The position numbers were made by a program, and so were the translations under genes. 9,475 nt of DNA from Thermoplasmatota archaeon (GTDB lineage Bacteria > Pseudomonadota > Gammaproteobacteria > Burkholderiales > Thiobacillaceae): assembly GCA_023475455.1 (NCBI GenBank), contig JAMCVR010000094.1, forward strand, positions 1-9,475. Reading direction: 5' to 3'. Below are positions 1 to 9,309 of this stretch, in pieces. The notes beneath the pieces were generated by a model that saw nothing but the letters and a program-made list of their open reading frames with translations, was not told the origin of the DNA and ran no database searches. Position 1 is the first letter of the stretch. Every line of letters starts with the position of its first letter.

Positions 1-820
1 GCAGCTGCCGCAGCACGTTTCGCGCCGCGTCTTCCGTTCCGAAGGATGCAAACACGCAGGCGCCCGAACCGGTCATGCGCGCCTCGCCGAATTGCGCCAG
101 CCATTCGAGATGACGGGCGACTTCGGGGTAGCGGTCGATGACCACGGGCTGCAGGTCGTTACGCCCCACGAGGGGACTCCGACTTTCTACGGGCTGAAGC
201 CCGTGTAAGGTCGTATGACCCATGCCTGCGGAAAAGGGCGCTATTTTGAGGGGTGGCGTGTTGCGTGTCAATTCCGGCGCAGCAAAAATTGCGGCGGTCG
301 GCACCTGCACCGGCGGCATCAGCACCACATACCAGGCCGGCGGCGCGCTCACCGGGTGCAGGATTTCGCCCACGCCTTCGGCGAATGCCGTCTGGCCGAA
401 CACGAACACCGGCACGTCGGCGCCCAGTTGCAGGGCCAGCTGTTGCAGGGTCTCGCGCGGCAGATTGACCTGCCACAGACGGTTCAAGGCCAGCAGCACG
501 GTGGCGGCGTCGGAACTGCCACCGCCGAGGCCGCCGCCCATCGGCAGGACCTTGTCGAGCCGGATGCCCACGCCGGCGCCACTCGGGGCATGCGCCTGCA
601 GCAGGCGCGCCGCGCGCAGGGTCAGGTCGCGATCTTCCGGCACCCCCGGCAGCTCGCCTTCGCGCACCACCCGGCCGTCATCGCGCAGTTCGAGATGCAC
701 GGTGTCGGCGCGGTCGATCAGCCGGAACACGCTCTGCAGCAGGTGATAGCCGTCGGCGCGCCGGCCGACGACGTGCAGGAACAGGTTGAGCTTGGCGGGG
801 GCGGGATAGGCGTGACTCAT
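1..820 (-). CDS. ispE: 4-diphosphocytidyl-2-C-methyl-D-erythritol kinase (partial, C-terminus outside window)
   Basis: Cytoplasmic GHMP-family kinase that phosphorylates CDP-methylerythritol in the MEP pathway to isoprenoid precursors. The 273 visible residues begin [17 protein letters not shown], with the conserved substrate-site Lys10. The GHMP ATP-binding loop [14 protein letters not shown] is at about 93-106, the GADVPVF catalytic-Asp segment (D135) at about 133-139, and the C-terminal motif MTGSGACVF at 249-257. Roughly 15-25 C-terminal residues are missing at the left edge. The start ATG shares four bases (ATGA) with the lolB stop, which suggests translational coupling. Residues 202-219 look like an extra 18-residue segment: between the conserved RNTP and ND(L/C) motifs there are 31 residues, against 13 in E. 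coli IspE as I remember it. The frame stays open through this insert, so the gene may still be functional. The family call is secure; activity with the insert is unknown. Confidence 0.95.
   Translation of the reverse strand, partial: MSHAYPAPAKLNLFLHVVGRRADGYHLLQSVFRLIDRADTVHLELRDDGRVVREGELPGVPEDRDLTLRAARLLQAHAPSGAGVGIRLDKVLPMGGGLGGGSSDAATVLLALNRLWQVNLPRETLQQLALQLGADVPVFVFGQTAFAEGVGEILHPVSAPPAWYVVLMPPVQVPTAAIFAAPELTRNTPPLKIAPFSAGMGHTTLHGLQPVESRSPLVGRNDLQPVVIDRYPEVARHLEWLAQFGEARMTGSGACVFASFGTEDAARNVLRQL
165..218 (-). repeat. 54-bp in-frame hairpin-rich insertion in ispE (REP/palindromic-element-like)
   Basis: The segment encodes [18 protein letters not shown], absent from the usual IspE spacing. 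The plus strand shows three successive stem-loops, two of which extend slightly past the insert edges: CCCC-ACGA-GGGG (164-175), ACGGGC-TGAA-GCCCGT (189-204) and GGTC-GTAT-GACC (209-220). Each has a four-base loop. CCCA occurs at 165-168 and again at 219-222, which could be a short target-site duplication; deleting 54 bp between these repeats restores a normal-looking GMGRND. The middle hairpin resembles REP-type palindromes with a GGGCTTCAGCCC core. That it is a mobile element is inference; the hairpins and spacing are direct observations. Confidence 0.6.
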
Positions 821-1380
821 TCGACCTGCCAGCTGTCCGCCACCAGGCGGATTTGCAGCCCCTCGCGGGTGACCACCAGCTTGCGCGGGCGCGCGGACCG
901 GTCGTCTGCGTATTGCAGGTAATCGATCACCCAGCCATTCTGCCTCAGTTGCGCAAGACGCCCGGCGGCGTCGTGCGTGGCTTCGAAAGCATGGTCCGGA
1001 TCGGGACGCGCCTGCACCCACCATGTCAGACCCGTCACCGGCAGCACGTATCCCAGCGCTTCGCGCGTCAGGGTGTCGGCATCGGGCGCTCGGCGCGTGG
1101 GCTGGTTCGGCACCTCGAGCGCAACGCCTTCGGCATCGCGCACGATGCGCGCCACGCCCTGCCCCAGTGGCGAGGTCATCAACACCTCGTCGCTTTCCAC
1201 GCGATGCTGCCAATGGATCTGGCCGGACAGGCTCTGCTCGCCGCTCTGGACGCCGATGCGACCCTGCAGGGTCCAGCTGGACTGGCGGGGCAGTTCAACC
1301 GTGGCGGGAGGCGCGGGCGGAATCGCTGCGCAGCCGCCCAGAACCAGCGCCAGCAGCGCTGCCGCCATGCCGCGACGCAT
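817..1380 (-). CDS. lolB: outer-membrane lipoprotein receptor LolB
   Basis: LolB is the outer-membrane-anchored receptor that takes lipoproteins from periplasmic LolA and inserts them into the outer membrane. The 187-residue product starts [19 protein letters not shown]: two arginines, a hydrophobic core and an LGGC lipobox with the lipidated Cys at 17. The mature part has the LolB-type beta-rich pattern: [10 protein letters not shown] near the N-terminus, then [14 protein letters not shown], which matches the LL(L/M)T(N/S)PLG segment of the family, and a C-terminal [14 protein letters not shown] chose this start rather than the longer open frame (to 1488) because it places the signal peptide at the N-terminus and its ATG overlaps the upstream stop as TGATG. 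The 4-base overlap with ispE at its end matches the conserved TPR-lolB-ispE order of many beta- and gammaproteobacteria. Confidence 0.92.
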   Translation of the reverse strand: MRRGMAAALLALVLGGCAAIPPAPPATVELPRQSSWTLQGRIGVQSGEQSLSGQIHWQHRVESDEVLMTSPLGQGVARIVRDAEGVALEVPNQPTRRAPDADTLTREALGYVLPVTGLTWWVQARPDPDHAFEATHDAAGRLAQLRQNGWVIDYLQYADDRSARPRKLVVTREGLQIRLVADSWQVE

Positions 1381-3149
1381 CAGGGTTTGAACCGGCTCAG
1401 GGTTTCCAGCAGCACTTCGTTCTGCGGATGGGTCTGCAGGCTGGTCTGCCACAGCTTCCCGGCTTCGTCGCGCCGACCGCGCGCCCACAGCACCTCGCCC
1501 AGGTGCGCCGCGATTTCGGGATCGGGACGAACCTTGTAGGCCCGCTCCAGATATTCCTGCGCACGCGCCAGGTTGCCCGACCGGTATTGCGCCCAGCCCA
1601 CGCTGTCGAGAATGAAAGGGTCGTCCGGCGCCAGCACCAGCGCCTTGTCCAGCAGGGTCATCGCTTCGGCCAGCCGGTCGGTGCGGTCGACCAGCGTGTA
1701 ACCCAGCGCATTGTAGGCCTGCGCGTCGTCGGGCCGCAGCGCCATCACGCGGCGCAGGTCGGTCTCCAGCACATCGAGCTTGCCCAGTTTCTCGGCCGCC
1801 ATGGCGCGGTCATAGAGCAGTTCTGCCGAATCGGGATAGCGCTTGAGGCCTTCCGACAGCACCTCGAACGCCGTCCCGTGTTCCCTGCTCTCGCGCAGCA
1901 GTTCGGCCTGGGCCTGGATCAACCGCACGTTTTGCGCCTCGTTTTCGCCGCGCGTGGCCGCCAGCAGCGCGCGCGCTGCGTCCGGCTTGCCGGCCCGCGC
2001 CAGCAAAGCGGCCTGGCGGGCACGGGCCGGCACCAGATAATTGCCTGCCTTGACCTCGGCATAATGGGATGCCGCCACGTCCGGCTGGTTCATCTGCTCG
2101 GCCACCTGGCCCAGGTAGTACTGCACGATATCCGCTTCGCGCGGGTTGTACTCCAGGGTTCGCGTCAGAAAATCGCGCGCCGCCCCGAAATCCCCCATCT
2201 GAAACGACAGCAGGCCGGCGGCCAGGCTGATTTCGGCATTGCGGGGGAAATCGTCGGTCAGGCGGGTGAACTCTGCGCGCGCCTCGACAAACCGGTTGGC
2301 ATTGACCAGCGCGCGCGCATAGGCCAGGCGCACTTCGCGGGCGCCGGGGTGGCGTGCCAGAAAATCGCGCATGAAGCCCATGGCATCGGCAGCCGACGTT
2401 TTGCCGAGCAACTGGGCCTGACGCAGCGCGGCGGACTCCCAGCCGGGACGCAGTTCGTCCGCCTTTTGCAAGGCGGCGATTGCAGCGTCGAAACGCCCGG
2501 CACCGGCCGCAGCCTGGGCAACGGCAAAATGCGCTTCCGGCAAGGCAGGATAATCGGCAGCCAGGCGTTGGACCAATGCCAGCGCAGCCTGCGTATCGCG
2601 CAGCTTGCCCATCAGCGCCGACAGATGCAGAAAGCCGCTCGCCGTGTTTTCCTTCAGTTGGGCGCGCAGAATGGGCTCGGCCTCGTCGAGCCGGCCCTCG
2701 CTCAGCAGCAGCGCTGCCAGGGTCTGCTGCGCGCGTTCCGAATCCTGCTCGGTCGCCGCCCACAGGCGGGCGGCTTCCAGCGCGCCCGCCTGGTTACGCG
2801 CAAACATCGACACTTCGACGGCACGACGGGCAACCCGCGGGTCCTGCGTCTGCCGCGCCAGGTCGAGATAGGTCGACTGGGCCACGCCGATCGCGCCGCG
2901 CTGGCCGGCCACCTCGGCCACCAGAAACCTGAACAGGAGGTCGGGGGTGAGCGGCTGCCTGGGCAGCGCGGCCTCGGCCTTGGCAGCCGCCACCGCCTCA
3001 AGGTCGACGGCAGCCTCGACCGCCGCCTCGGCGGGCGGCTGCGCTTGCGGTTCCGCCACCACCGGCTGCGACGCCTTGACGCCGAACTGGCTGCACGCGG
3101 TCGCGAGCAGCAGCGCTGCGTACAGAGGAAGGATTTTCAGGTGAGCCAT
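1380..3149 (-). CDS. tetratricopeptide-repeat lipoprotein
   Basis: This 589-residue TPR protein starts MAHLKILPLYAALLLATACSQ, a lipoprotein-type signal peptide with probable lipidated Cys19; the -3 position is Ala, so the lipobox is not ideal. An Ala/Pro/Glu-rich linker follows (about 26-62). The rest is helical repeat pairs. The clearest TPR units are near the C-terminus, such as AQAYNALGYTLVDRTDRLAEAMTLL and the next PFILDSVGWAQYRSGNLARAQEYL. The likely location is the periplasm or an outer-membrane inner leaflet, as a scaffold; no catalytic motif is seen. The open frame extends upstream to 3212, but the start at 3149 has the signal peptide and an AAGG Shine-Dalgarno 6 bases upstream. It heads the lolB-ispE operon and its stop overlaps the lolB start. 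Its exact role is unknown to me. Confidence 0.88.
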   Translation of the reverse strand: MAHLKILPLYAALLLATACSQFGVKASQPVVAEPQAQPPAEAAVEAAVDLEAVAAAKAEAALPRQPLTPDLLFRFLVAEVAGQRGAIGVAQSTYLDLARQTQDPRVARRAVEVSMFARNQAGALEAARLWAATEQDSERAQQTLAALLLSEGRLDEAEPILRAQLKENTASGFLHLSALMGKLRDTQAALALVQRLAADYPALPEAHFAVAQAAAGAGRFDAAIAALQKADELRPGWESAALRQAQLLGKTSAADAMGFMRDFLARHPGAREVRLAYARALVNANRFVEARAEFTRLTDDFPRNAEISLAAGLLSFQMGDFGAARDFLTRTLEYNPREADIVQYYLGQVAEQMNQPDVAASHYAEVKAGNYLVPARARQAALLARAGKPDAARALLAATRGENEAQNVRLIQAQAELLRESREHGTAFEVLSEGLKRYPDSAELLYDRAMAAEKLGKLDVLETDLRRVMALRPDDAQAYNALGYTLVDRTDRLAEAMTLLDKALVLAPDDPFILDSVGWAQYRSGNLARAQEYLERAYKVRPDPEIAAHLGEVLWARGRRDEAGKLWQTSLQTHPQNEVLLETLSRFKP

Positions 3150-3180
3150 GTTGTGCCTTATGGATGGAGTTGCTGCCGCG

Positions 3181-3208
3181 ATTCTAAGCGTTCGATGCGC
3201 GCCTGCAA
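3181..3208 (-). promoter_or_regulatory. putative sigma70 promoter of the TPR-lolB-ispE operon
   Basis: Read on the minus strand, TTGCAG (3208-3203), a 16-base spacer and TAGAAT (3186-3181) lie about 30 bases upstream of the TPR start. The -10 is 5/6 to TATAAT and the -35 is only 3/6. It is the best candidate in the divergent region, but unverified. Confidence 0.4.
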
Positions 3209-3293
3209 GCAAGGTTCATTTGTGCCCGTGTTGCGTACGCTGCGCGCCGCTCACCCGCAGCAAGAAAAGTCGCTTCTTCGCAACCGGGGGGAC

Positions 3294-3322
3294 TTCAGGG
3301 CGTAAAGTACGTTATGTAGAAT
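3294..3322 (+). promoter_or_regulatory. putative sigma70 promoter of mutM
   Basis: TTCAGG (3294-3299), a 17-base spacer and TAGAAT (3317-3322). The -10 is good and the -35 weak. Initiation near 3329 would give a leader of about 95 bases before the mutM ATG, containing the GC hairpin at 3341-3355. It uses the same TAGAAT -10 as the divergent promoter candidate. Confidence 0.35.
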
Positions 3323-3340
3323 CGCAGTGTATCGTCCGGT

Positions 3341-3355
3341 TCCCCCTTGCGGGGA
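3341..3355 (+). other. GC-rich stem-loop in the mutM leader
   Basis: TCCCC-CTTGC-GGGGA can form a 5-bp stem in the leader between the candidate promoter and the mutM ATG. No U-run follows, so it is not an intrinsic terminator. It is followed by ACATCC and, at 3369-3377, GGTCGGACC, loosely resembling the order of motifs in the ispE insertion. Function unknown. Confidence 0.35.
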
Positions 3356-3422
3356 CATCCATACTCCAGGGTCGGACCTCTCGTCGATACCCCATTTATC
3401 GCAACGCAACCCGCCCCGCGCC

Positions 3423-4235
3423 ATGCCCGAATTACCCGAAGTCGAAACCACCCGTCTGGGACTGTTGCCGCGCCTGCGGGGCCGCACGCTCAGGCGCGTC
3501 GTGGTGCGCAATCCGCGCCTGCGCTGGCCGGTGCCGGACGATCTGGAGTCGCATCTGGCTGGACTGACGCTCGGTTCGCTCGGCCGGCGCGGCAAATACC
3601 TGCTGTTCGACTTCGGTTCCGCCACGCAGATCGTGCACCTCGGCATGTCGGGCAGCCTGCGCTTTGCCGGGCCCGACGAGCCCGCCGCGCTGCACGACCA
3701 CATCGACTGGCTATTCGACGACGGCACCACGCTGCGGCTGCGCGATCCGCGCCGCTTCGGCGCCGTGCTGTGGACCGACGACGCGACGCAGCACCCGCTG
3801 CTGGCGCATCTGGGCCCCGAACCGTTGACCCCGGCGTTCGACGCGGCCACCCTGCACGCGCAGTGCCGGCGCCGCAACGCCGCCATCAAGCAGGTCATCA
3901 TGGACGCGCAGGTGGTGGTCGGCGTCGGCAACATCTACGCCTCCGAATCGCTGTTCCACGCCGGCATCCGCCCCGCCACTGCCGCGCGCCGCCTCAGCCA
4001 CCCGGCCTGCGCGCGGCTGGCGGCGGCGATCAAGCAGGTGCTGACGGCGGCCATCGCCGCGGGCGGCAGCTCGCTGCGCGATTACGTCGCGAGCGATGGC
4101 GAACTGGGCTATTTTCAACTGCAGACGCGAGTGTATGATCGCGAGGGCCTGCCGTGCAAAACCTGCGGCGCGCCGATCCGCCGCATCGTGCAGGGCCGGC
4201 GCGCGAGTTTCTACTGCCCCGGCTGCCAGCGCTGA
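3423..4235 (+). CDS. mutM: formamidopyrimidine-DNA glycosylase (Fpg/MutM)
   Basis: Bifunctional base-excision repair enzyme that removes 8-oxoguanine and formamidopyrimidines and nicks the abasic site. The 270-residue product starts [10 protein letters not shown]: Pro2 is the catalytic N-terminal nucleophile and Glu3 the acid, so the start must be this ATG even though the frame is open upstream to 3327. Other hallmarks are RRGKYLLF with Lys58, HLGMSGSLR at about 72-80, the H2TH segment ending [15 protein letters not shown] with Asn170, [17 protein letters not shown] (216-232), and a C-terminal zinc finger with Cys245, Cys248, Cys265 and Cys268 around [12 protein letters not shown]. Length and motifs are normal for the family. 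No strong Shine-Dalgarno is seen before the ATG. The gene is divergent from the TPR-lolB-ispE operon, a common betaproteobacterial arrangement. Confidence 0.97.
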   Translation: MPELPEVETTRLGLLPRLRGRTLRRVVVRNPRLRWPVPDDLESHLAGLTLGSLGRRGKYLLFDFGSATQIVHLGMSGSLRFAGPDEPAALHDHIDWLFDDGTTLRLRDPRRFGAVLWTDDATQHPLLAHLGPEPLTPAFDAATLHAQCRRRNAAIKQVIMDAQVVVGVGNIYASESLFHAGIRPATAARRLSHPACARLAAAIKQVLTAAIAAGGSSLRDYVASDGELGYFQLQTRVYDREGLPCKTCGAPIRRIVQGRRASFYCPGCQR

Positions 4236-4259
4236 CGCGGGCTGCGCCGAATCAAGTTT

Positions 4260-4283
4260 GTCATTAACATGTCGTTAAATGAC
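4260..4283. promoter_or_regulatory. AT-rich inverted repeat upstream of the dynamin-like gene
   Basis: GTCATTAAC (4260-4268), a 5-base spacer ATGTC and GTTAAATGAC (4274-4283) form an imperfect inverted repeat; the inner TTAAC/GTTAA arms are perfect. It lies in the 73-bp gap after mutM and stands out as AT-rich in GC-rich DNA. TTGTCA at 4258-4263 matches a -35 box at 5/6, but no good -10 sits at the right spacing. It could be an operator or part of a promoter. Confidence 0.35.
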
Positions 4284-4308
4284 TGTGCCTTAACGGGTGG
4301 CCCGCCGC

Positions 4309-6273
4309 ATGAAACCCACGACCCTGGTTGACGAATTCGAGCACTACAGCGCCTGGCGCGATGCCGTGTACGTGCGCGTCGAGGCCCTGCGCGACTGGCT
4401 CAACGCGCAGGAACTGGGCGATGCCGAATCCGAGATGCGGCTGAACCAGTTGCTGGGCCGGTTGCAGGAAGACACGCTGAACGTGGCCTTCGTCGCCGAG
4501 TTCTCGCGCGGCAAGTCCGAACTCATCAACGCGATTTTCTTTTCGGACTACCGCCAGCGCGTGCTGCCGTCCTCCGCCGGGCGCACCACCATGTGTCCCA
4601 CCGAGCTGTATTACACCCCCACCCGGCGCCCCTCGCTGCGCCTGCTGCCGATCGACACCAAGACCCGCGAGGGCAGCATTACCGATTTCAAGCGCGATCC
4701 CGGCGCCTGGACCGAATTCCCGCTCAATCTCGATTCCGCCGCCGAGATGAGCGCAACCCTGATGCGACTGGCCGACACCGTGACGGTCGACGCCGCGACC
4801 GCCGAAGCCTACGGCCTGATCAATCCCAATGACGAGGAAACCGCGCGCAGCCTGGCACGCGACGGCGGCATCGCGATTCCGCGCTGGCGCCACGCACTGA
4901 TCAACTTTCCGCACCCGCTGCTGAAACAGGGACTGGTCATTCTCGACACCCCGGGCCTGAACGCCATCGGCACCGAACCCGAACTGACGCTCAACATGCT
5001 GCCCAGCGCCCATGCGGTGCTGTTCCTGCTGGCCGCCGACACCGGCGTCACCAAGTCAGACATCGAAATCTGGCGCCAGTACATCGCGCCGGTGCAGGGT
5101 GCCAGCCGGGCGCGGCTGGTGGTGCTGAACAAGATCGACGGCCTGTGGGACGAACTCAGGACGCAGGCGGAAATCGACGCCGAAATCGCCGGACAGGTCG
5201 CCGGCAGCGCCGCATTGCTCGACCTGCCCGCCGGCCAGGTCTACCCGGTATCGGCGCAGAAGGCGCTGGTCGCCAAGGTGCGCAGCGATCCCATCCTGCT
5301 GGCGAAGAGCCGCCTGCCCGAGCTGGAGGCCGCGCTGACGCAGGAACTGATTCCCTGCAAACAGGCGCTGGTCGGCGAGTCGACCCAGGCCAGCGTGGAG
5401 GACGTGGTGATCAAAACCACCGAACTGCTGGAAACCCGGCTCGCCACGATCCAGGATCAGGTCGACGAGCTGCAGGGGTTGCGCGGCAAGAACCGCGACG
5501 TCATCCAGCACATGATGGTCAAGGCCAACGAGGACAAGCAGCAGTTCGAACGCGGCCTGGAGCAGTTCAATGCGCTGCGCAACGTGTTCGCCTCGCAGGT
5601 CGACACGCTGCGCCGCCATCTCGGCATGCAGGCGCTGCGCGACGAAGTGCGGCATACGCGGCAGACCATGGAGAAAAGCCATTTCAGCGCGGGCCTGCGC
5701 GAGGCGATGGGGCGGTTCTTCCGCCGGGTGGACGGCAACCTCAGGGCCTCGGCGGAATCCATCCAGGAAATCCGCGCCATGATGACCGCGATGTACCAGA
5801 AATTCAGCGACGAGCACGGGCTGGCCGCGGTCAACCCGCCGGACCACAGCCTGCGCAAATACCGCAAGGAAATGGCGCGGCTGGAGCGCATTTTCGACGA
5901 GCGCTTCAACACGGTGTTCAAGATGCTGACCCTGGGCCAGCACCAGCTGACCGCGCGTTTTTTCGAAACGCTGGCCAGCAAGGTGGTGCAGGTGTTCGAG
6001 CTGGCCAACAGCGAAACCGAGGCCTGGCTGAAGGCGCTGATCGCGCCGATGGAAACCCAGGTGCGGGAGCACAAGACCCAGCTCAGGCGCCGGCTCGAAA
6101 GCGTCAGCCGCATCCATGCCGCGACCGAAACACTGGACGAGCGGATCGCCGAGCTTGAAACCGCGCTGGGAACGGTGAGCGATCAGCTGGACCAGCTGGC
6201 GCGCATCAATGCGCGCATCGCCGACGCCCTGTCCGACAATCGGGACGGGGCGCGACTGGTCAAAACCGCCTGA
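4309..6273 (+). CDS. dynamin-like GTPase family protein
   Basis: A 654-residue large GTPase of the bacterial dynamin superfamily, which act as nucleotide-driven membrane-remodelling or membrane-binding proteins. G1 is VAEFSRGKSELINAIFF (Lys69-Ser70), with Ala63 where most dynamins have the first P-loop Gly. G2 is PSSAGRTTMCPTEL (Thr93/94), G3 is DTPGLNAI (213-220), G4 is NKID (274-277) and G5 is VSAQKAL (314-320). Residues from about 360 to the end are helical and charged, consistent with a coiled-coil stalk; I see no transmembrane segment. I prefer the ATG with GGGTGG about 8 bases upstream; an in-frame GTG at 4297 would add four residues. The gene follows mutM by 73 bp and ends one base before the stop of a convergent ferredoxin fragment. 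Its last 615 bases are duplicated downstream. The physiological role is not known to me. Confidence 0.88.
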   Translation: MKPTTLVDEFEHYSAWRDAVYVRVEALRDWLNAQELGDAESEMRLNQLLGRLQEDTLNVAFVAEFSRGKSELINAIFFSDYRQRVLPSSAGRTTMCPTELYYTPTRRPSLRLLPIDTKTREGSITDFKRDPGAWTEFPLNLDSAAEMSATLMRLADTVTVDAATAEAYGLINPNDEETARSLARDGGIAIPRWRHALINFPHPLLKQGLVILDTPGLNAIGTEPELTLNMLPSAHAVLFLLAADTGVTKSDIEIWRQYIAPVQGASRARLVVLNKIDGLWDELRTQAEIDAEIAGQVAGSAALLDLPAGQVYPVSAQKALVAKVRSDPILLAKSRLPELEAALTQELIPCKQALVGESTQASVEDVVIKTTELLETRLATIQDQVDELQGLRGKNRDVIQHMMVKANEDKQQFERGLEQFNALRNVFASQVDTLRRHLGMQALRDEVRHTRQTMEKSHFSAGLREAMGRFFRRVDGNLRASAESIQEIRAMMTAMYQKFSDEHGLAAVNPPDHSLRKYRKEMARLERIFDERFNTVFKMLTLGQHQLTARFFETLASKVVQVFELANSETEAWLKALIAPMETQVREHKTQLRRRLESVSRIHAATETLDERIAELETALGTVSDQLDQLARINARIADALSDNRDGARLVKTA

Positions 6274-6274
6274 A

Positions 6275-7861
<1,587 letters not shown>

Positions 7862-8437
7862 TTATTCCTTTATGAGCAGGGCAAAATGCGAGCGCCCCGC
7901 GCGCCCGCTGCGGTGGATGATAAACCCGGGCGGCGCGATCACCTCCGTCCCCTGCTCGACATAGGCCTGGCCACCGGACTTGAGATGGCGTGCCAGATCG
8001 GCGAGTAGCGCCTCGGCCAAGCCGCTGTCGAACGGCGGATCGACGAAAACCAGGTCGAAGGTCTCGCGGCTGTTCGCCAGCCAGGCCAGCGCGTCGGCAC
8101 GCAGGATGTCGACCTGGGTCGCCCCGAGCGCGGCACGGTTTGTTTCCAGCGCATCGAGCGCGGCGCGCTCGCGTTCGATCATGACGACCCGCGCCGCCCC
8201 GCGCGAGGCCGCCTCGAAACCGAGCGCGCCGCTGCCGGCAAACAGATCGAGGCAACTCCAGCCCGGCAGATCCTGGCCCAGCCAGTTGAACAGCGTTTCG
8301 CGCACCCGGTCGGGCGTGGGACGCAAGCCGGCGCCGCCGGGAAAATCCAGCAGCCGGCGGCGATACTGCCCGCCGATGATGCGCACCCGGTTGGCCACGC
8401 CGTGCGCACGGTGCGGCGCCGCGCGCTTAGCGCGCAC
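7862..8437 (-). CDS. rsmD: 16S rRNA (guanine-966-N2)-methyltransferase RsmD
   Basis: SAM-dependent methyltransferase that makes m2G966 in 16S rRNA. The product has RVRIIGGQYRRRLLDFP (17-33), LRPTPDRVRETLFNWL (38-53), the SAM loop LDLFAGSGALGFEAASRGA (63-81) and catalytic DPPF (133-136). The GTG at 8437 gives 191 residues and overlaps the M16 stop by 11 bases, with GGGG about 8 bases upstream. A second in-frame GTG at 8398 would give 178 residues starting MANRVRIIGG; I cannot decide between them. The next gene, coaD, follows after three bases, the usual rsmD-coaD pair. Confidence 0.94.
   Translation of the reverse strand: MRAKRAAPHRAHGVANRVRIIGGQYRRRLLDFPGGAGLRPTPDRVRETLFNWLGQDLPGWSCLDLFAGSGALGFEAASRGAARVVMIERERAALDALETNRAALGATQVDILRADALAWLANSRETFDLVFVDPPFDSGLAEALLADLARHLKSGGQAYVEQGTEVIAPPGFIIHRSGRAGRSHFALLIKE
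7866..7871 (-). promoter_or_regulatory. Shine-Dalgarno of coaD inside the rsmD 3' end
   Basis: AAAGGA on the minus strand, 7 bases from the coaD ATG, is built from the last rsmD codons (K-E). Its position supports the chosen coaD start and coupling of the two genes. Confidence 0.7.
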
Positions 8438-9309
8438 TGCCGGCCCCGACCACCACGGTCACCAGCCGGTCGGGATCGATGCGGCGGGCAAACGCCTGCT
8501 TCACCGCTGCCACGTCGACCGCGTTGACCCGGTCGACCCAGGTATCCAGGTAATCCAGCGGAAGCCGGTAAAAGCCGATCACCGCCAGGTAGTCGAGAAT
8601 TTTCCGGTTGCTGTCGATGCGCAGCGGGAACCCACCGGTGAGGTTGGACTTGGCCTGGGTGAGTTCGGCTTCGCTTGGGCCGTCGGCGATGAACTGCCGC
8701 AGCGTTTCCTGCGCCACCTTCAGCGCATCGTCGGTCTGCTCCAGCTTGGTCTGCAGGCCAAGCTGGAACGGCCCGGCCTCCATCATCGGCATGAAATAGC
8801 TGTAGGCGCTGTAGGCGTAGCCGCGCTTGTCGCGCACCTCGCGCATCAGCCGCGAATCGAAGCCGCCGCCGCCCAGCACATAGTTGCCGACGAACAGCGG
8901 GAAGAAATCGGGATCGTTGCGCGCCATGCCCACCGCCCCCACCAGCACATGGCTTTGCGTGGAGGGATGCGCGATGCGCGTGTCGGAGGCCGCCGCCGGT
9001 GCGGGCTTCGGCAATGCCGGCAGCGGCGCCGCCCGCGACAGACCCGCCGCCAGACGATGGGCGATGGCTTCGGCCTCGGCGCGCGACATGTCGCCCATCA
9101 GGGAAATCACCGCATTGGGCGCGCTGTAATGCGTGCGATAAAACGCCCGCAGGTCGCCGCGCGCCAGCCGCGCGATGGCTGCGGGATCGCCCGCTTCGTC
9201 CTGCGCGTAGGGATGCGTGCCATACAGCGCACGGTAAAACGCCTTGCTGGCGACGTTGCCGGGGTCGGCTTCGGCCTCGCGTATCGATGCGATCAGGCGC
9301 TGCTTTTCG
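8427..9309 (-). pseudogene. M16-family peptidase-like protein, C-terminal part; N-terminus lost at a duplication junction
   Basis: The visible 293 residues (from EKQRLIASIREAE to VVVGAGSAR) are the C-terminal two-thirds of an M16B protein: a mid-protein YGTHPYAQDEAGD segment, SAPNAVISLMGDM, and the C-terminal-domain hallmark LGGGGFDSRLMREVRDKRGYAYS, containing the Arg/Tyr substrate-binding pair of the family. No HxxEH zinc motif is visible; it would be in the missing part, or absent if this is the non-catalytic partner subunit. These proteins are usually periplasmic and about 440-460 residues. At 9309/9310 the sequence switches to a copy of 8718 onward, giving an in-frame TGA at 9312-9314. 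As assembled the gene is broken; if the junction is an artefact, it is simply partial. Its stop overlaps the rsmD start. Confidence 0.85.
8718..8883. repeat. 166-bp direct repeat inside the M16 gene, original copy
   Basis: Matches 9310-9475 at 165 of 166 positions; the difference is G at 8756 against A at 9348. The offset is 592 bases. This copy is in the correct frame of the M16 protein. Confidence 0.95.

Noticed and set aside
1023..3305. 760-codon open frame on the plus strand
   Set aside because: It is antisense to the TPR lipoprotein and lolB genes, with compositionally odd Arg/Gln/His-rich translation typical of GC-rich shadow frames. The minus-strand products have clear signal peptides and motifs.
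3327..3422. N-terminal extension of MutM from an upstream GTG
   Set aside because: MutM chemistry needs Pro2 at the processed N-terminus, so a 32-residue extension would inactivate it; the extension also covers a GC hairpin leader.
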